DNA of 64,000 bases, taken from assembly GCF_022919215.1 (NCBI RefSeq), contig NZ_CP095046.1, positions 4,764,501-4,828,500 on the forward strand, read 5' to 3'. The notes under the pieces are model-generated. The model made no database searches, was not told the DNA's origin, and saw only the letters and a program-made list of their open reading frames with translations. Within the stretch, counting starts at the first letter, position 1, and every line of letters starts with the position of its first letter. Shown here piece by piece: positions 47,172 through 57,470 of the stretch. Source of the stretch: Hymenobacter cellulosilyticus (GTDB lineage: Bacteria; Bacteroidota; Bacteroidia; Cytophagales; Hymenobacteraceae). Position numbers and translations under genes: made by a program.

Positions 47172-47549
47172 TTAGTTAGTGAGGGGCACGCCTACTTGTT
47201 TGGCTCCCACCTGTCCGAGGTGGGTATCGTGAAAGCCGGTGGTGTGCTTGAGGCCGTAGCCCAGCAGCCGGTCAAAGGCGCTGTGGCCCAGCAGCACCGT
47301 GCCGGCCAGCACGAGCAGCGGCAGGCCCAGCACCCAGCCGGTCACGCCCACGGCCAGGGCCAGGGCTTTGTGGTGGGCCAGGTTGTAGCACACTGCCCCC
47401 ACGCGCGGCCCGGCCACATAGCCGAGCATGCTCAGGTCGGGTAGCAGGAAAGTAGCGGGCAGCACCCACCACGCGTAGGGCAGGTACGTGAAGACGAACA
47501 GGGCCAGCAACACTTGAGCGAGTTCTTCGATTTTGAGCAGCAATTTCAT
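47172..47549 (-). CDS. DUF4260 membrane protein
   Basis: A 125-residue membrane protein with about four hydrophobic segments. The motifs LPDLSMLGYVAGPRVGAVCYNLAHH and LLGHSAFDRLLGYGLKHTTGFHDTHLG are characteristic of DUF4260. Function unknown. It is encoded 100 bp downstream of the Crp/Fnr regulator on the same strand and may be its target or cotranscribed. Confidence 0.85.
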   Translation of the reverse strand: MKLLLKIEELAQVLLALFVFTYLPYAWWVLPATFLLPDLSMLGYVAGPRVGAVCYNLAHHKALALAVGVTGWVLGLPLLVLAGTVLLGHSAFDRLLGYGLKHTTGFHDTHLGQVGAKQVGVPLTN

Positions 47550-47647
47550 GGGTAGTAGCTGAAAAGAGGTGAAAAGTAACGCTGCAAAATTCGGCCTCTT
47601 TCCCGCTGGCGGACGATAACATAAGCTAAGAAAAGCGCTGCGCCTGC

Positions 47648-48232
47648 TCAGTCTCCCCGCGTCACCCGTCCCCGAATGCGGCTGAGCGAAACGGGCGTAA
47701 TTCCCAGGTAATTAGCCACCAGATGCTGGGGAATGCGTTCGAGAATCTTGGTTTTGCCGCTGGCCAGCAGCGCCCGGTAGCGCTCTTCCGGGGAAAGCAG
47801 CAACTGCTCGACGAGGCGGGCATCGGTGCCCAGCAGGTGGTATTCGGCCAGCAGGCGCCCGAAACGCTCATATACCGGCCGCTCCTGGTAGAGCTGCCGC
47901 AACACGGCGTAGTCGAAAACGACTAATTCCGTATCGACCAGGGCCTGAATGCTGAGCTGACTTGGTTGCCCCGTCAGACAGCCGGCATAGTCGCCGAGCA
48001 GGTGGTTTTCGAAGAAGAAGTACGTAGTACGTTCTTCCCCATCGGGACGAGGGTAGTAGAGGCGACAGGTCCCGTGGAGCAGCAAGGCCAACACGGGCAG
48101 GGAGTCGCCGGCCTGCAGCAGGTGTTCCCCGCGGCGCAGGTGGAGCGGGCGCAGGGCCTGATTCAGCGGATACCAGTCGGCCTCCGTAAGGTCGGGCACA
48201 AAGCGAAGTAGATACGTGCGCAGAGGATGCAT
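47648..48232 (-). CDS. Crp/Fnr-family transcriptional regulator
   Basis: About 194 residues. A cyclic-nucleotide-binding beta-roll (LRPLHLRRGEHLLQAGDSLPVLALLLHGTCRLYYP) is followed by a dimerisation helix and a C-terminal winged HTH (IPQHLVANYLGITPVSLSRIRGRV). There are no cysteine clusters, so it is not an Fe-S Fnr. The ligand-binding Arg of Crp is not evident, so it is typical of the Bacteroidota Crp/Fnr proteins of unknown effector. The ATG at 48232 (MHPLRTYLLRF) is preferred to an upstream in-frame start at 48316. Confidence 0.9.
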   Translation of the reverse strand: MHPLRTYLLRFVPDLTEADWYPLNQALRPLHLRRGEHLLQAGDSLPVLALLLHGTCRLYYPRPDGEERTTYFFFENHLLGDYAGCLTGQPSQLSIQALVDTELVVFDYAVLRQLYQERPVYERFGRLLAEYHLLGTDARLVEQLLLSPEERYRALLASGKTKILERIPQHLVANYLGITPVSLSRIRGRVTRGD

Positions 48233-48519
48233 AGCCAGCAAAATAGAGTCGGGATACGCTCGTAACTCGGGTAGCCTACCAAGCCAGGCGTTACGCCCGG
48301 CAACGGTAAAACCCATCCATGTTTCGAGACTTGGCCACTAAGTAATGCCTATAATAATTAACGGTGCAGATAATTCGACGGCCTCCTTACCCCCTACGCC
48401 TGGTTGCCCAGTGCACTCAAGCACCAGATAAGCAAGCGCCGAGGCCTGGTAGTAGACTTATCTGACATTCAATTGTATATTCGTTATTAGTTGATAGTGT
48501 TGCTTAAATTTTAAGTTGG

Positions 48520-49116
48520 GTGAAGTCTGCTGCTGTACCATCTTATGCTTCCCAAACGGATGCTGTTCTGCTTGCGGCAATGCAGGCCGGGGATGAAACA
48601 GCCTTTGCCGAGCTATATAAACGCTACAGCTATCCGCTTTTCAACGTTGCGTACGGGAAGCTGAAGAACAGGGAGGTGGCCGAGGAGCTGGTGCAGGATT
48701 TGTTCGAAAACCTGTGGAGCAAGCGCACTACCGCTCAGATTGAGCAATTAGGCTCTTATTTATTTTCGGCCCTTCGCTACCGCATCATCAACTACATCAA
48801 ATCCGAGAAGGTCCGGACGAGCTACGAGCTGTTCTGCCGCCTCCATCTGAACGAAGCCGACACGGGCACGGAAGCCGCCGTGGCACTTAATGACCTGAAC
48901 GAGGCGCTGACCGCGGGCATGCAGCACTTGTCCGAAAAAGCCCAGGAGGTCTTTCGCCTGAGCCGGCTGGAGCAGTACACTATCCCCGAAATCTCGGTGC
49001 GCGTGAATTTGTCGGAGAAAACGGTAGAGTACCACCTGCGCAAGTCGCTCAAGCTCATGCGGCGCTACCTGCGCAACTTTCTTTTGCTGCTGTGGCCCTT
49101 TTGGTTTTTTATGTAA
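48520..49116 (+). CDS. ECF RNA polymerase sigma factor 2 (FecI-type)
   Basis: A 198-residue factor that starts the xylan locus. Region 2 is AFAELYKRYSYPLFNVAYGKLKNREVAEELVQDLFENLW; region 4 is LSEKAQEVFRLSRLEQYTIPEISVRVNLSEKTVEYHLRKSLKLM. The C-terminus is unusually hydrophobic (NFLLLLWPFWFFM), as in many Bacteroidota RNA polymerase sigma-70 factors of the SusCD type. The GTG at 48520 is the likely start. It is 142 bp upstream of its FecR. Confidence 0.9.
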   Translation: MKSAAVPSYASQTDAVLLAAMQAGDETAFAELYKRYSYPLFNVAYGKLKNREVAEELVQDLFENLWSKRTTAQIEQLGSYLFSALRYRIINYIKSEKVRTSYELFCRLHLNEADTGTEAAVALNDLNEALTAGMQHLSEKAQEVFRLSRLEQYTIPEISVRVNLSEKTVEYHLRKSLKLMRRYLRNFLLLLWPFWFFM

Positions 49117-49258
49117 ACTAACCTATTGGCAATAAACAGTTTACTTGTATAAACACATAGATTATGCTAGTTGGGTGAAAAATAAATTGGGGTTAGGTTG
49201 AGGGTAATCGGCGACTTAGCTGACTTCTTAGTCAGTACCCCGCCAAACCCTTCGACCC

Positions 49259-50299
49259 GTGACGGAATCCGAATTTCACAAGCTTCTGCAACGCTACCTC
49301 AATGGCCGGTGTACGCCCCAGGAACAGGCGTTGGTTGAGCACTGGTACGACCGGCTCGAACAAGCGGACGGACCAGCCCTGCACGCCCAAAACCAGGAAG
49401 AGGTAGAACAGGCCATCTGGGCGCGACTGATGCAAAATCGTCGCCCGGCCAAACCGGAGCCCCGGGTGGTAACGATGTGGCAATCGACGCCGTTGCGCTG
49501 GGCCGCGGCGCTGGCCCTACTGGCCGTCAGCCTGGGCCTGCTGATGCTGGCTACCCAGCGTTTGCAGTCACCCGCCCAGTTCGACCAAGTTACTTCCGCT
49601 AATGGGTGGCTGCTGCGAACTAACCCGACCCAACAAATCCAGTACTTCCGACTGCCTGACAGCAGCCGCATCAGCTTGCACCCAGGCAGTAGCCTGCGCT
49701 ACCGCACGGCCCTGGCAGGCCCCCGACGGGAAGTACACCTGGAGGGCGAGGCCTTTTTCCAGGTCAGCAAAAACCCCAGGCGGCCCTTTCTGGTGTTCAC
49801 CAAACAAGTGGTTACCACCGTGCTTGGCACTAGCTTCCGCGTGAAAGCCTACGCGGCCAGCCAAGATGCGTCGGTGGCAGTGCGGGAAGGCAAGGTGGCC
49901 GTCCAGACCCGGGAGGGCGCGCAGCTAGATGCCTCGCCCACAAACCCCGCTGCCCTGGGAGTACTGCTGCTGCCCAACCAGCAGGTAGTGTACTCGGCAG
50001 CCCAGCGGCGCCTGAAAAAGGAGCTGGTGGATCGGCCGGTATTGCTGGCTCCCCAGCCCTTAGAGTTTGAGGCGCGCCCCGTAGCCGAGGTGCTAGAGGC
50101 GCTGGAAAAAGCCTACGGGGTCAACATCGTGTACGACAAGGCCAGGCTGGCCAGCTGCACCGTCAGCATCACCTTCTACGACGAGCCTTTGTTTGAAAAG
50201 CTGGGCTTGTTGTGCAAGTCCTTGGGTGCCTATTACACGCTTTCCGACGCCAACATCCTGATTCACAGCGAAGGCTGCCAGGACCAACTAGGCGGCTAG
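49259..50299 (+). CDS. FecR-family anti-sigma factor 2
   Basis: 346 residues starting at GTG 49259. A cytoplasmic helical segment (LLQRYLNGRCTPQEQALVEHWYD) is followed by a membrane helix (WAAALALLAVSLGLLMLAT, about 80-99). The periplasmic FecR domain (YFRLPDSSRISLHPGSSLRY, VHLEGEAFFQVSKN, TTVLGTSFRVKAY) precedes a C-terminal DUF4974/STN-like domain (LEFEARPVAEVLEALEKAYGVNIVYD). It couples the STN domain of the next SusC to sigma factor 2, giving substrate-dependent induction of the xylan genes. Confidence 0.92.
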   Translation: MTESEFHKLLQRYLNGRCTPQEQALVEHWYDRLEQADGPALHAQNQEEVEQAIWARLMQNRRPAKPEPRVVTMWQSTPLRWAAALALLAVSLGLLMLATQRLQSPAQFDQVTSANGWLLRTNPTQQIQYFRLPDSSRISLHPGSSLRYRTALAGPRREVHLEGEAFFQVSKNPRRPFLVFTKQVVTTVLGTSFRVKAYAASQDASVAVREGKVAVQTREGAQLDASPTNPAALGVLLLPNQQVVYSAAQRRLKKELVDRPVLLAPQPLEFEARPVAEVLEALEKAYGVNIVYDKARLASCTVSITFYDEPLFEKLGLLCKSLGAYYTLSDANILIHSEGCQDQLGG

Positions 50300-50440
50300 G
50301 TTTGCCCGCAAGCTGAACCTGGCAGCTGAGCCCATTACTACTACCCCGCTCCTCACACACCGAAAAATACTTACTCAATCGATTGCGAAAGTAAGACTCA
50401 TTTTTTCCTCTTTTCAAATTCCCACAACCTCCCCTACTCC

Positions 50441-53400
50441 ATGAAAAAAACTGTACAATTTCCACCGCCCACCCGGTCTGCGGTGGGGGCCCTTCTGCTG
50501 CAAACGGCAATTGTGTGCTTGCCGGCACTAACAGTGGATGCGCATTCCGCTGCGGCGAGCCCGGCTGCATCGCGCCTGACTTTGGCCCAAGGAGTACTCG
50601 AGCAAAAAATTACGCTGCAGGTAGAGGCACAAACGATCAGGGAAACCCTCAGCCAGATTGCCCGGCAGGCCAATATCCGGTTTGTGTACAGCCAGCAGCT
50701 GGTTGGCGCCGACCGCAAAGTGACCATCAATGCCCAGGACGCGCCTTTGCTAGCTGTGCTGGACCAGGTGCTGGCCCCGCTCAAGATTCAATATGAGGTG
50801 GCCAATAAGCGCGTGGTCTTGCGGGCGTCTTCTCAGCCAAGTTCCGCAAACGATTCCGGTAGGCCAGACGTCAGCGTTTCCGGGCGGGTGGTCGACGCCA
50901 AAGGGGATGGTATACCAGGCGTAACGGTAGTTGTGAAAGGCACTCCCACCGGCACTAGCTCCGGTCCGGACGGCAGTTTTACGCTGCAAGCCCCTGAGAA
51001 CAGCGTGCTCGTATTCAGCTTCGTGGGCTATGCCCGTCAGGAAGTGCCCGTGACCGGGGCTACTACCACGCTGCGCGTGACGCTTGCCGAAGACGCGCAG
51101 GCGTTGAGCGAAGTGGTGGTCATTGGCTACGGCACGGCGCGCAAAAGCGACCTGACCGGCTCGGTGGCCTCCGTAAGCGGGGCGCAGCTTACGCAGGTAG
51201 CCACCTCCGACCCCGTGCAATCCTTGCAAGGCCGGGCGGCCGGCGTGGAAGTAACCTCCAACAGCGGGCAGCCCGGCTCGGGCACCCGCATTCGGGTGCG
51301 GGGCGTGGGCACCATCAACAACAGTGACCCGCTGTACGTGGTGGATGGCATCCAGACCAGCGACATCAGCTTTTTGCTGCCCGCCGACATCGAGTCGACG
51401 GAGATTCTAAAGGATGCTTCGGCAACGGCTATCTACGGCTCGCGCGGGGCCAACGGCGTGGTGCTCATCACCACCAAACACGGCAAGGCCGGCGCCACGC
51501 AGTTCAATCTGTCGGGCTACACGGGCTTTCAGCAGGTTCGGCGCACACTGCCCCTGACGACTGCCGCCGAGTACTCGACGCTCGTGCTCGAAGCCTTCAC
51601 CAACGCCGGCAAGCCCCTGCCCGACTACGCCCCGCAGCTGCAGAATGCCATTGCAACCAACGCCGAAGGCATTGATTACCAAGACCTGGTCACGCAGAAA
51701 GGCCTGATTACCAACTACAGCTTGTCGGCCTCGGGTGGCACCGAACAAAACCGCTACCTGGTGAGCGGCAGCTACTTCCAGCAAGACGGCATCATCAAGA
51801 ATTCGGGCTTCAAGAAGTACGTGATTCGGGTGAATGACGACATCGTACTCACCAAGCGCATCAAAGCGGGCGTGGGAGCTACGTTCACCAACAACAAACA
51901 GACGGGCAGCGGTGATGGGCAGGGCGGCTCGCAGCCCTATCTGGTGCTGCAGTACGCCCTGCAAACCAACCCCGTCCTTAACCCATTTGGCCCCAACGGG
52001 ACCTACAACGAGGACGTCATCACGCGCAATGCGCTAAACGTGCCGCGCTACCTCGACGAGCAGCAGTTCAACAAGCTGCAGAACAACAACCTGTTCAGCA
52101 GCAGTTACCTCGATATTGCGCTATTTAAAGGCCTGTCGTTCCGCTCCACGTTTGGCATCAACTACTTCAACAACCACCCCAAAGTATACCAGCCGCAGTA
52201 CTACATCGGCCCGGTAGACCAGCGGGCCCAGAGCGCGCTGATCGAGACGCGCAGTGAGAACGTCTCGTGGGTGTGGTCGAACTACGCCAACTACACCAAG
52301 ACCTTCGCCGACAACAGCTCCTTCTCGGCTACTCTGGGCCAGGAAGCCCAGCGCGGCTACGGCAACGGCATCTCCATTACGGCCTTCAATGTGCCGGCCG
52401 ATGCCTCGCTGCAATACGCGTCGGCCTCGCGCAGCACCGGCAACGTGGTGCGCAGCTCGCAGTACGACGGGAGCTTAGCCTCGTACTTCGGCCGTGCCAA
52501 CTACAACTTCCGGGACCGTTACCTGGTGACGGGCACCCTGCGCCTGGACCAGACCTCGAAGTTCCTGGGGCCCGTGCGCAAAGGGTACTTCCCGTCGGTA
52601 GGTGCGGCCTGGAACATCTCCAACGAGCAGTTCCTCAAGGGTGTAAGCTACCTGTCGGCACTAAAGCTGCGGGCCAGCTACGGCCAGGTCGGCAACCAGA
52701 ACGCGGCCCCCAACTACGGCTATGCCTCGGTGGCCAGCAACAACCAGACCTACTCCTTCAATGGAGTAGCTGCCCCGGGCCTAGCCATCAGCCAGATTAA
52801 TAACACGGACCTGAAGTGGGAAACGGCCATTACTACCGATGTAGGCCTGGATGCAGAGCTGTTCAACAGCCAGTTGATCTTTACGGCCGACTACTTCGAG
52901 CGCCGCACCCAGGACATGATTGCTCTATCGCCGGTGCCTGACTTCGTAGGCCAGGCCCCCGCGCCTGCCAACGTGGGCGCCCTGCGCAACCGCGGCCTGG
53001 AACTGGCCCTGAACTACCGCAATGAGATAGGCAAGCTCCAGTACAACGTGGGGCTGAACTTCACCAAAATCAACAACGTCGTGACCAGCCTGGGCGGCGG
53101 CAACCCCATTGCCAGCGGCAACGTGCTGACGCAAATCAACAACACCACCCTCACCGACGTGGGCCGCGAAATAGCGTTTTTCTACGGTTTGCAGGCCCAG
53201 GGCGTGTTTCACAATCAGGGCGAGATTGACGGGTACAGAAACCCCGACGGGACGCTGGTGCAGCCCGGTGCCCAACCCGGCGACGTGCGGTATGAGGATG
53301 TCAACGGCGACGGCGAGATTACGGCCGCCGACTACACCTACTTGGGCAGCGCCACGCCCGACTTTACCTACGGCGGCTCGCTGAGCCTGAACTACTCCGG

Positions 53401-53874
53401 CTTCGATTTCAAGGTGCTGCTCTACGGGGTGCAGGGTGCCGAAGCTTTGAACGGGGCAGCCTTCAACCTGAACAAGTCGGCCGACTTTGTGGGCGTATGG
53501 AGCAACTTCTACGCGAGCCGCATGGACCGCTGGACGCCCAGCAACCCCAACAGCAACCAGCCCCGCGTAACCTCGACCGACACCAACGGCAATGACCGCA
53601 TGAGCAGCCGCTACGTGGAGGATGCCAGCTACCTGCGCGCCCGCAACATGGAGCTGGGCTACACGCTGCCCCAGTCGTTGCTGGGCAAGGTAAAGGTGAA
53701 CGGCGCCCGGGTGTTCGTCTCGGTTGATAACGTGTTTACCCTCACCAAGTACACGGGCTACGACCCCGAGATATCAACCGCGGCGTTCTACAACAACCCC
53801 TGGCTTACGGCGTGGACTACGGCAACTACCCGCAGGCCCGCACCTACCGCCTGGGCTTCAACGTGCAGTTTTAA
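50441..53874 (+). CDS. SusC/RagA-family TonB-dependent transporter 2 with STN domain (one apparent frameshift)
   Basis: The outer-membrane oligosaccharide transporter of the xylan locus, about 1144 residues. Signal peptide, then an STN domain (about 45-125: VEAQTIRETLSQIARQANIRFVYS), a carboxypeptidase-regulatory-like domain (VSGRVVDAKGDGIPGVTVVVKGTP), the plug (VVVIGYGTARKSDLTGSVASV and EILKDASATAIYGSRGANGVVLITT) and the barrel. The last strand is out of frame. Adding one C to CCCC near 53800 turns the tail into NNPLAYGVDYGNYPQARTYRLGFNVQF and a stop at 53872-53874. The corrected end leaves 24 bp to SusD. Confidence 0.92.
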
Positions 53875-53898
53875 CTACTTACGTCCTACCCTCTTCCT

Positions 53899-55512
53899 AT
53901 GAAACCCACCCGCGCCGCCGCATTGCTCGGCCTGCTGATATCTACCGCCCTGGCTTCGGGCTGCCAGGACTTTCTGGACAAGGAGCCTCTGGGCACGACC
54001 ACCCAGGACAAGCTTTTCCGGGACCCTACCAACGCCGTACAAGCCATTAACGCCGTCTACGACGTGGCCGCCTGGGACCAGGGCCCCAAGTGGGGCGACC
54101 CCACCGGCCAGTACGTAGCCCAAACCTTCGAATGGATGTTCGGGGACCTGATGACCGACGATTCCGAGAAAGGCGGCAGCTCGCCCAGTGACTTCCTGTC
54201 CCTAATTGAGCTCAAAACCTGGAACATTCCGCCTTCTAACCCGCCCGTAACGACGCTGTGGGTGCACAGCTTCACCGGCATTGCCCGGGCCAACACGGTG
54301 ATTAACAACATCGACGCGGGCACCATCGACGCGGGTCTGAAAGCGCGCCTAAAGGGCGAAGCGCTGTTTCTGCGGGCGTATTTCTATTTCAACTTGGTGA
54401 AGGGCTTCGGGGGCGTGCCGCTGTTTGAAAAAACCGTGACGCCCGCCGAGGCGCCCAACGCGACCCGCGCCACCATCGCCCAGACCTACGCCTTCATTGA
54501 AAAAGACCTGAAAGCCGCGGCTGCATTGCTGCCCGAAAAGAGCGGCTACGCCGCCGCCGACAACGGCCGGGCCACCAAGGGCGCGGCCACCGGCTACCTG
54601 GCCCGCGTCATACTGTACCAGCTGGGCACCGTGAATGGCAACAACCACACCTGGCAGGAGGTCTACGATTTGACAAGCACCATCATCAGCTCCGGGCAGT
54701 ACAGCCTGCTGCCCAACTACGCGGCCATTCACCAGGAAATTGGCGAGAACAGCAGCGAGTCGCTGTTTGAAATCCAGTTTGCCACCTCCAACGACGGCTA
54801 CGGCCCCATCTCGGTGGGCACGACCAGCAATATTTTTCAGAACAACCGCCGCACGTTTGGCTACGGCTTCAACAACCCCACGCAGAGCCTGGTCGATGAG
54901 TTTGAGCCCAACGACCCGCGCCGCGAAGTCACGATTATCAAGAACAACGACATCGTGCTGGGCATTCTTCAGCCCATCGACCTGACCCAGAATGCCACGG
55001 GCTATTTCAACCGCAAGGCGGCCATTATTGCGCCCAACGCTCCGGAGTCGGGCCCGCAGAACATTCGTAAGCTGCGCTACGCCGACATTTTGCTGATGAA
55101 AGCCGAAGCTGCCGCCCAGCTCAACAAACCCGCCGAAGCAGTGGCGCTGGTAAACCAGGTGCGGCAGCGGGCCCGCAACTCCACCCGCCCACCCGGCACC
55201 ACGCTGGGCTCGCTGGCCTACGAACCAGCTAATACCCCGGCCGGCACACTGCCGGATTTGTCCGCCAGCTTGTCGGGCCAGGCCCTGTTGAACGCCATCT
55301 GGCACGAGCGCCGGGTGGAATTCGGGGAAGAGTCGCTCCGGCTGTGGGATTTGATTCGGACGGGCCGCTACATGGGCATTTTACCGCCTGAGGTCCGGGC
55401 GCGGGCCCTGTCGCACGTGGCCACCGAGCCGTCCGTGAATCCTACGCCCCTACTGCCCATTTCCCTTAACGATGCCCAAACCTGGAAGCTGGCCCAAAAT
55501 CCCGGGTATTGA
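53899..55512 (+). CDS. SusD/RagB-family outer-membrane lipoprotein 2
   Basis: A 537-residue surface glycan-binding lipoprotein. Lipobox ALASGC precedes the classic QDFLDKEPLGTTTQDKLF. TPR helices and family motifs are KGEALFLRAYFYFNLVKGFGGVPLF, GRATKGAATGYLARVILY, and LRYADILLMKAEAAAQLN. The C-terminal WKLAQNPGY is the typical SusD end. It pairs with the SusC just upstream, and a terminator follows before the enzyme genes. Given the neighbours it probably binds glucuronoarabinoxylan fragments. Confidence 0.93.
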   Translation: MKPTRAAALLGLLISTALASGCQDFLDKEPLGTTTQDKLFRDPTNAVQAINAVYDVAAWDQGPKWGDPTGQYVAQTFEWMFGDLMTDDSEKGGSSPSDFLSLIELKTWNIPPSNPPVTTLWVHSFTGIARANTVINNIDAGTIDAGLKARLKGEALFLRAYFYFNLVKGFGGVPLFEKTVTPAEAPNATRATIAQTYAFIEKDLKAAAALLPEKSGYAAADNGRATKGAATGYLARVILYQLGTVNGNNHTWQEVYDLTSTIISSGQYSLLPNYAAIHQEIGENSSESLFEIQFATSNDGYGPISVGTTSNIFQNNRRTFGYGFNNPTQSLVDEFEPNDPRREVTIIKNNDIVLGILQPIDLTQNATGYFNRKAAIIAPNAPESGPQNIRKLRYADILLMKAEAAAQLNKPAEAVALVNQVRQRARNSTRPPGTTLGSLAYEPANTPAGTLPDLSASLSGQALLNAIWHERRVEFGEESLRLWDLIRTGRYMGILPPEVRARALSHVATEPSVNPTPLLPISLNDAQTWKLAQNPGY

Positions 55513-55528
55513 TTCCTAACTGCTTTAA

Positions 55529-55572
55529 AAAAGCCGGCTTGCCACCTTGCAGAAGGCGGTAAGCCGGCTTTA
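55529..55572 (+). terminator. Terminator after the SusD gene
   Basis: AAAGCCGGCTTGCC pairs with a TAAGCCGGCTTT arm, with an extra inner CCTT/AAGG stem, 17 bp after the SusD stop. It separates the sensing/transport transcript from the enzyme genes, or allows attenuated read-through. Confidence 0.75.
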
Positions 55573-55693
55573 TGGTGCGTGAGCAATCCAGTGCAGGCAG
55601 CCCGCTCTAGGTACCACACGTTCCGTCAGCCGCGGCGACGACGTTGGTATAGATGCTGACGAACCTGAAGAAATAAGCCCAGGATTTACTAGC

Positions 55694-55724
55694 TTTTCGC
55701 CATAGCCCCTAAACTGTATCTTCG
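55694..55724 (+). promoter_or_regulatory. Possible promoter of the xylan enzyme operon
   Basis: TTTT at 55694-55697 and TATCTTCG at 55717-55724 are 19 bp apart, near-matches to TTTG-N19-TAnnTTTG, 31 bp before the GH43 start. Both elements carry mismatches, so the call is tentative. Confidence 0.3.
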
Positions 55725-55755
55725 CCGGGCAAGTGTACGCCCGAAAATCAAGAGC

Positions 55756-57429
55756 ATGAAAGTATTTCTGACCGTTTTAGCCACCCTGTGGCTGCAAACC
55801 GCTAGCCTGTTTGCACAATCGATTGACTTGGTTAATCCCATCCTGACTGGCTTCTACCCGGACCCCAGCATTGTGAAGGTAGGACCGGATTACTACCTGG
55901 TAAACTCCACCTTTTCCTACTTCCCCGGTATTCCGGTGATGCATAGCCGGGACCTGAAGAACTGGAAGCAGGTGGGCAACGTCATCAGCCGGCCCTCACA
56001 GATGAACTTCCTGGGCGACCGGATGACGCGGGGCCTGTTTGCCCCGGCCATTGAGTTTCACAATGGCACGTATTACGTCACCTGCACGCTTATCGACCAC
56101 AAGGGCAACTTCGTGGTGACGGCCAAAAACCCCGCCGGCCCCTGGAGCGACCCCATCTTTTTGCCCGAGGTAAAGGGCATCGACCCCTCGCTGTATTTCG
56201 AGGGCGACAAGGCCTACGTCATCTACAACAGCGACCCGCCCGACAACAAACCGCTCTACGACGGGCACCGCTCCATCAAGATGATTGAGCTGAATCCGCA
56301 AACCCTGCAAACCGTGGGCGAGGCCAAGATTGTGGTAAATGGCGGCGTGGACCTGAGCAAAAAGCCGGTCTGGATTGAGGGCCCCCACCTGATGAAGCGC
56401 AATGGCTGGTACTACCTCTACGCAGCCGAGGGCGGCACGTCGGTCAACCACACGGAGGTCGTGTTCCGCAGCAAGTCTGCCCTGGGGCCATTCGTGCCCT
56501 ACGAGAAGAACCCCATTCTCTCCCAGCGCGAGCTGCCCAAGGACCGCAAAGACCCCATCACCTCGGCCGGGCACGCGCAGTTTGTGGAAGGGCCCGATGG
56601 CAAGACCTACGCCATTTTCCTGGCCGTGCGGCCCTACGAGGGTAACTACTACAACACCGGCCGCGAGACCTTCATCGTGCCCGTGGTGTGGAAAGACGAG
56701 TGGCCGGTGATGGATCCGGGGCCCAACGGCGTGCAGTATTCCTACAAAGCCAACTTTGCAGAGGTGAAGCAGCCCGGCGCCCGGCCCCAGAGCGGCAACT
56801 TCGCCTATACCCTCACCTTCGAAAAGCAACTCGACCCAGCCCTGCTCTTTTTGCGCACCGTCGACAGCAGCAACTTCTCATTGAGCAAGGCCCGGGGGCT
56901 TACCCTGAAGCTCAAGCCCGAAACCTGCGCCGAAACCGGCAACCCGGCTTTCGTTGGCAAGCGCCAGCAGCATTTGTACTGCACCACCGAAACCGAGCTG
57001 AACTTCGCGCCGAAAGCGGCCCACGAAAAGGCCGGCTTGGTTGTCTTCCAGGACGAGAAGCACTTCTACTACCTCTGCAAGTCGGTGGACAACGGCAAGC
57101 CCGTGCTCCAGCTCTTCAAAAGCAAGCCCGCCGACGCGAAGCAGCCCGAACTGCTTGCCCAAGCCCCGCTCACGGCGGCAACGGCCCGGGTGCAGCTGCG
57201 CATTCAGGCCCAGGCCGACACCTACAGCTTCCACTTCTCGGAAAACGGGAAGACCTGGACGACGCTCAAAGACAAAGTAGACGCCCGGTTTCTGAGCACC
57301 CAGGAGGCGGGCGGTTTTATCGGCTGCCTGTTCGGGATGTACGCCACTTCCTCAGGCCAGCCCACCACGAACACCGCCTCCTTTACGTGGCTTAAATACG
57401 CGGGCAACGACCCGGTATACAAAAAGTAG
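55756..57429 (+). CDS. GH43 beta-xylosidase/alpha-L-arabinofuranosidase
   Basis: A 557-residue secreted or periplasmic inverting glycosidase. The signal peptide ends ..TASLFAQ. The five-bladed GH43 propeller has catalytic base Asp36 (GFYPDPS), pKa modulator Asp143 (GIDPSL) and acid Glu208 (WIEGPHL). The C-terminal 230 residues form the beta-sandwich of two-domain GH43 xylosidases (DPALLFLRTVDSSNF, AGLVVFQDEKHFYYLCKSV). It is the first of a run of five genes separated by 40-60 bp. It probably trims xylose or arabinose from xylan oligosaccharides imported through SusC. Confidence 0.92.
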   Translation: MKVFLTVLATLWLQTASLFAQSIDLVNPILTGFYPDPSIVKVGPDYYLVNSTFSYFPGIPVMHSRDLKNWKQVGNVISRPSQMNFLGDRMTRGLFAPAIEFHNGTYYVTCTLIDHKGNFVVTAKNPAGPWSDPIFLPEVKGIDPSLYFEGDKAYVIYNSDPPDNKPLYDGHRSIKMIELNPQTLQTVGEAKIVVNGGVDLSKKPVWIEGPHLMKRNGWYYLYAAEGGTSVNHTEVVFRSKSALGPFVPYEKNPILSQRELPKDRKDPITSAGHAQFVEGPDGKTYAIFLAVRPYEGNYYNTGRETFIVPVVWKDEWPVMDPGPNGVQYSYKANFAEVKQPGARPQSGNFAYTLTFEKQLDPALLFLRTVDSSNFSLSKARGLTLKLKPETCAETGNPAFVGKRQQHLYCTTETELNFAPKAAHEKAGLVVFQDEKHFYYLCKSVDNGKPVLQLFKSKPADAKQPELLAQAPLTAATARVQLRIQAQADTYSFHFSENGKTWTTLKDKVDARFLSTQEAGGFIGCLFGMYATSSGQPTTNTASFTWLKYAGNDPVYKK

Positions 57430-57470
57430 CTCTCGACTTAGCCAAGTACCTCTTTCCTAGCCTGCCTATC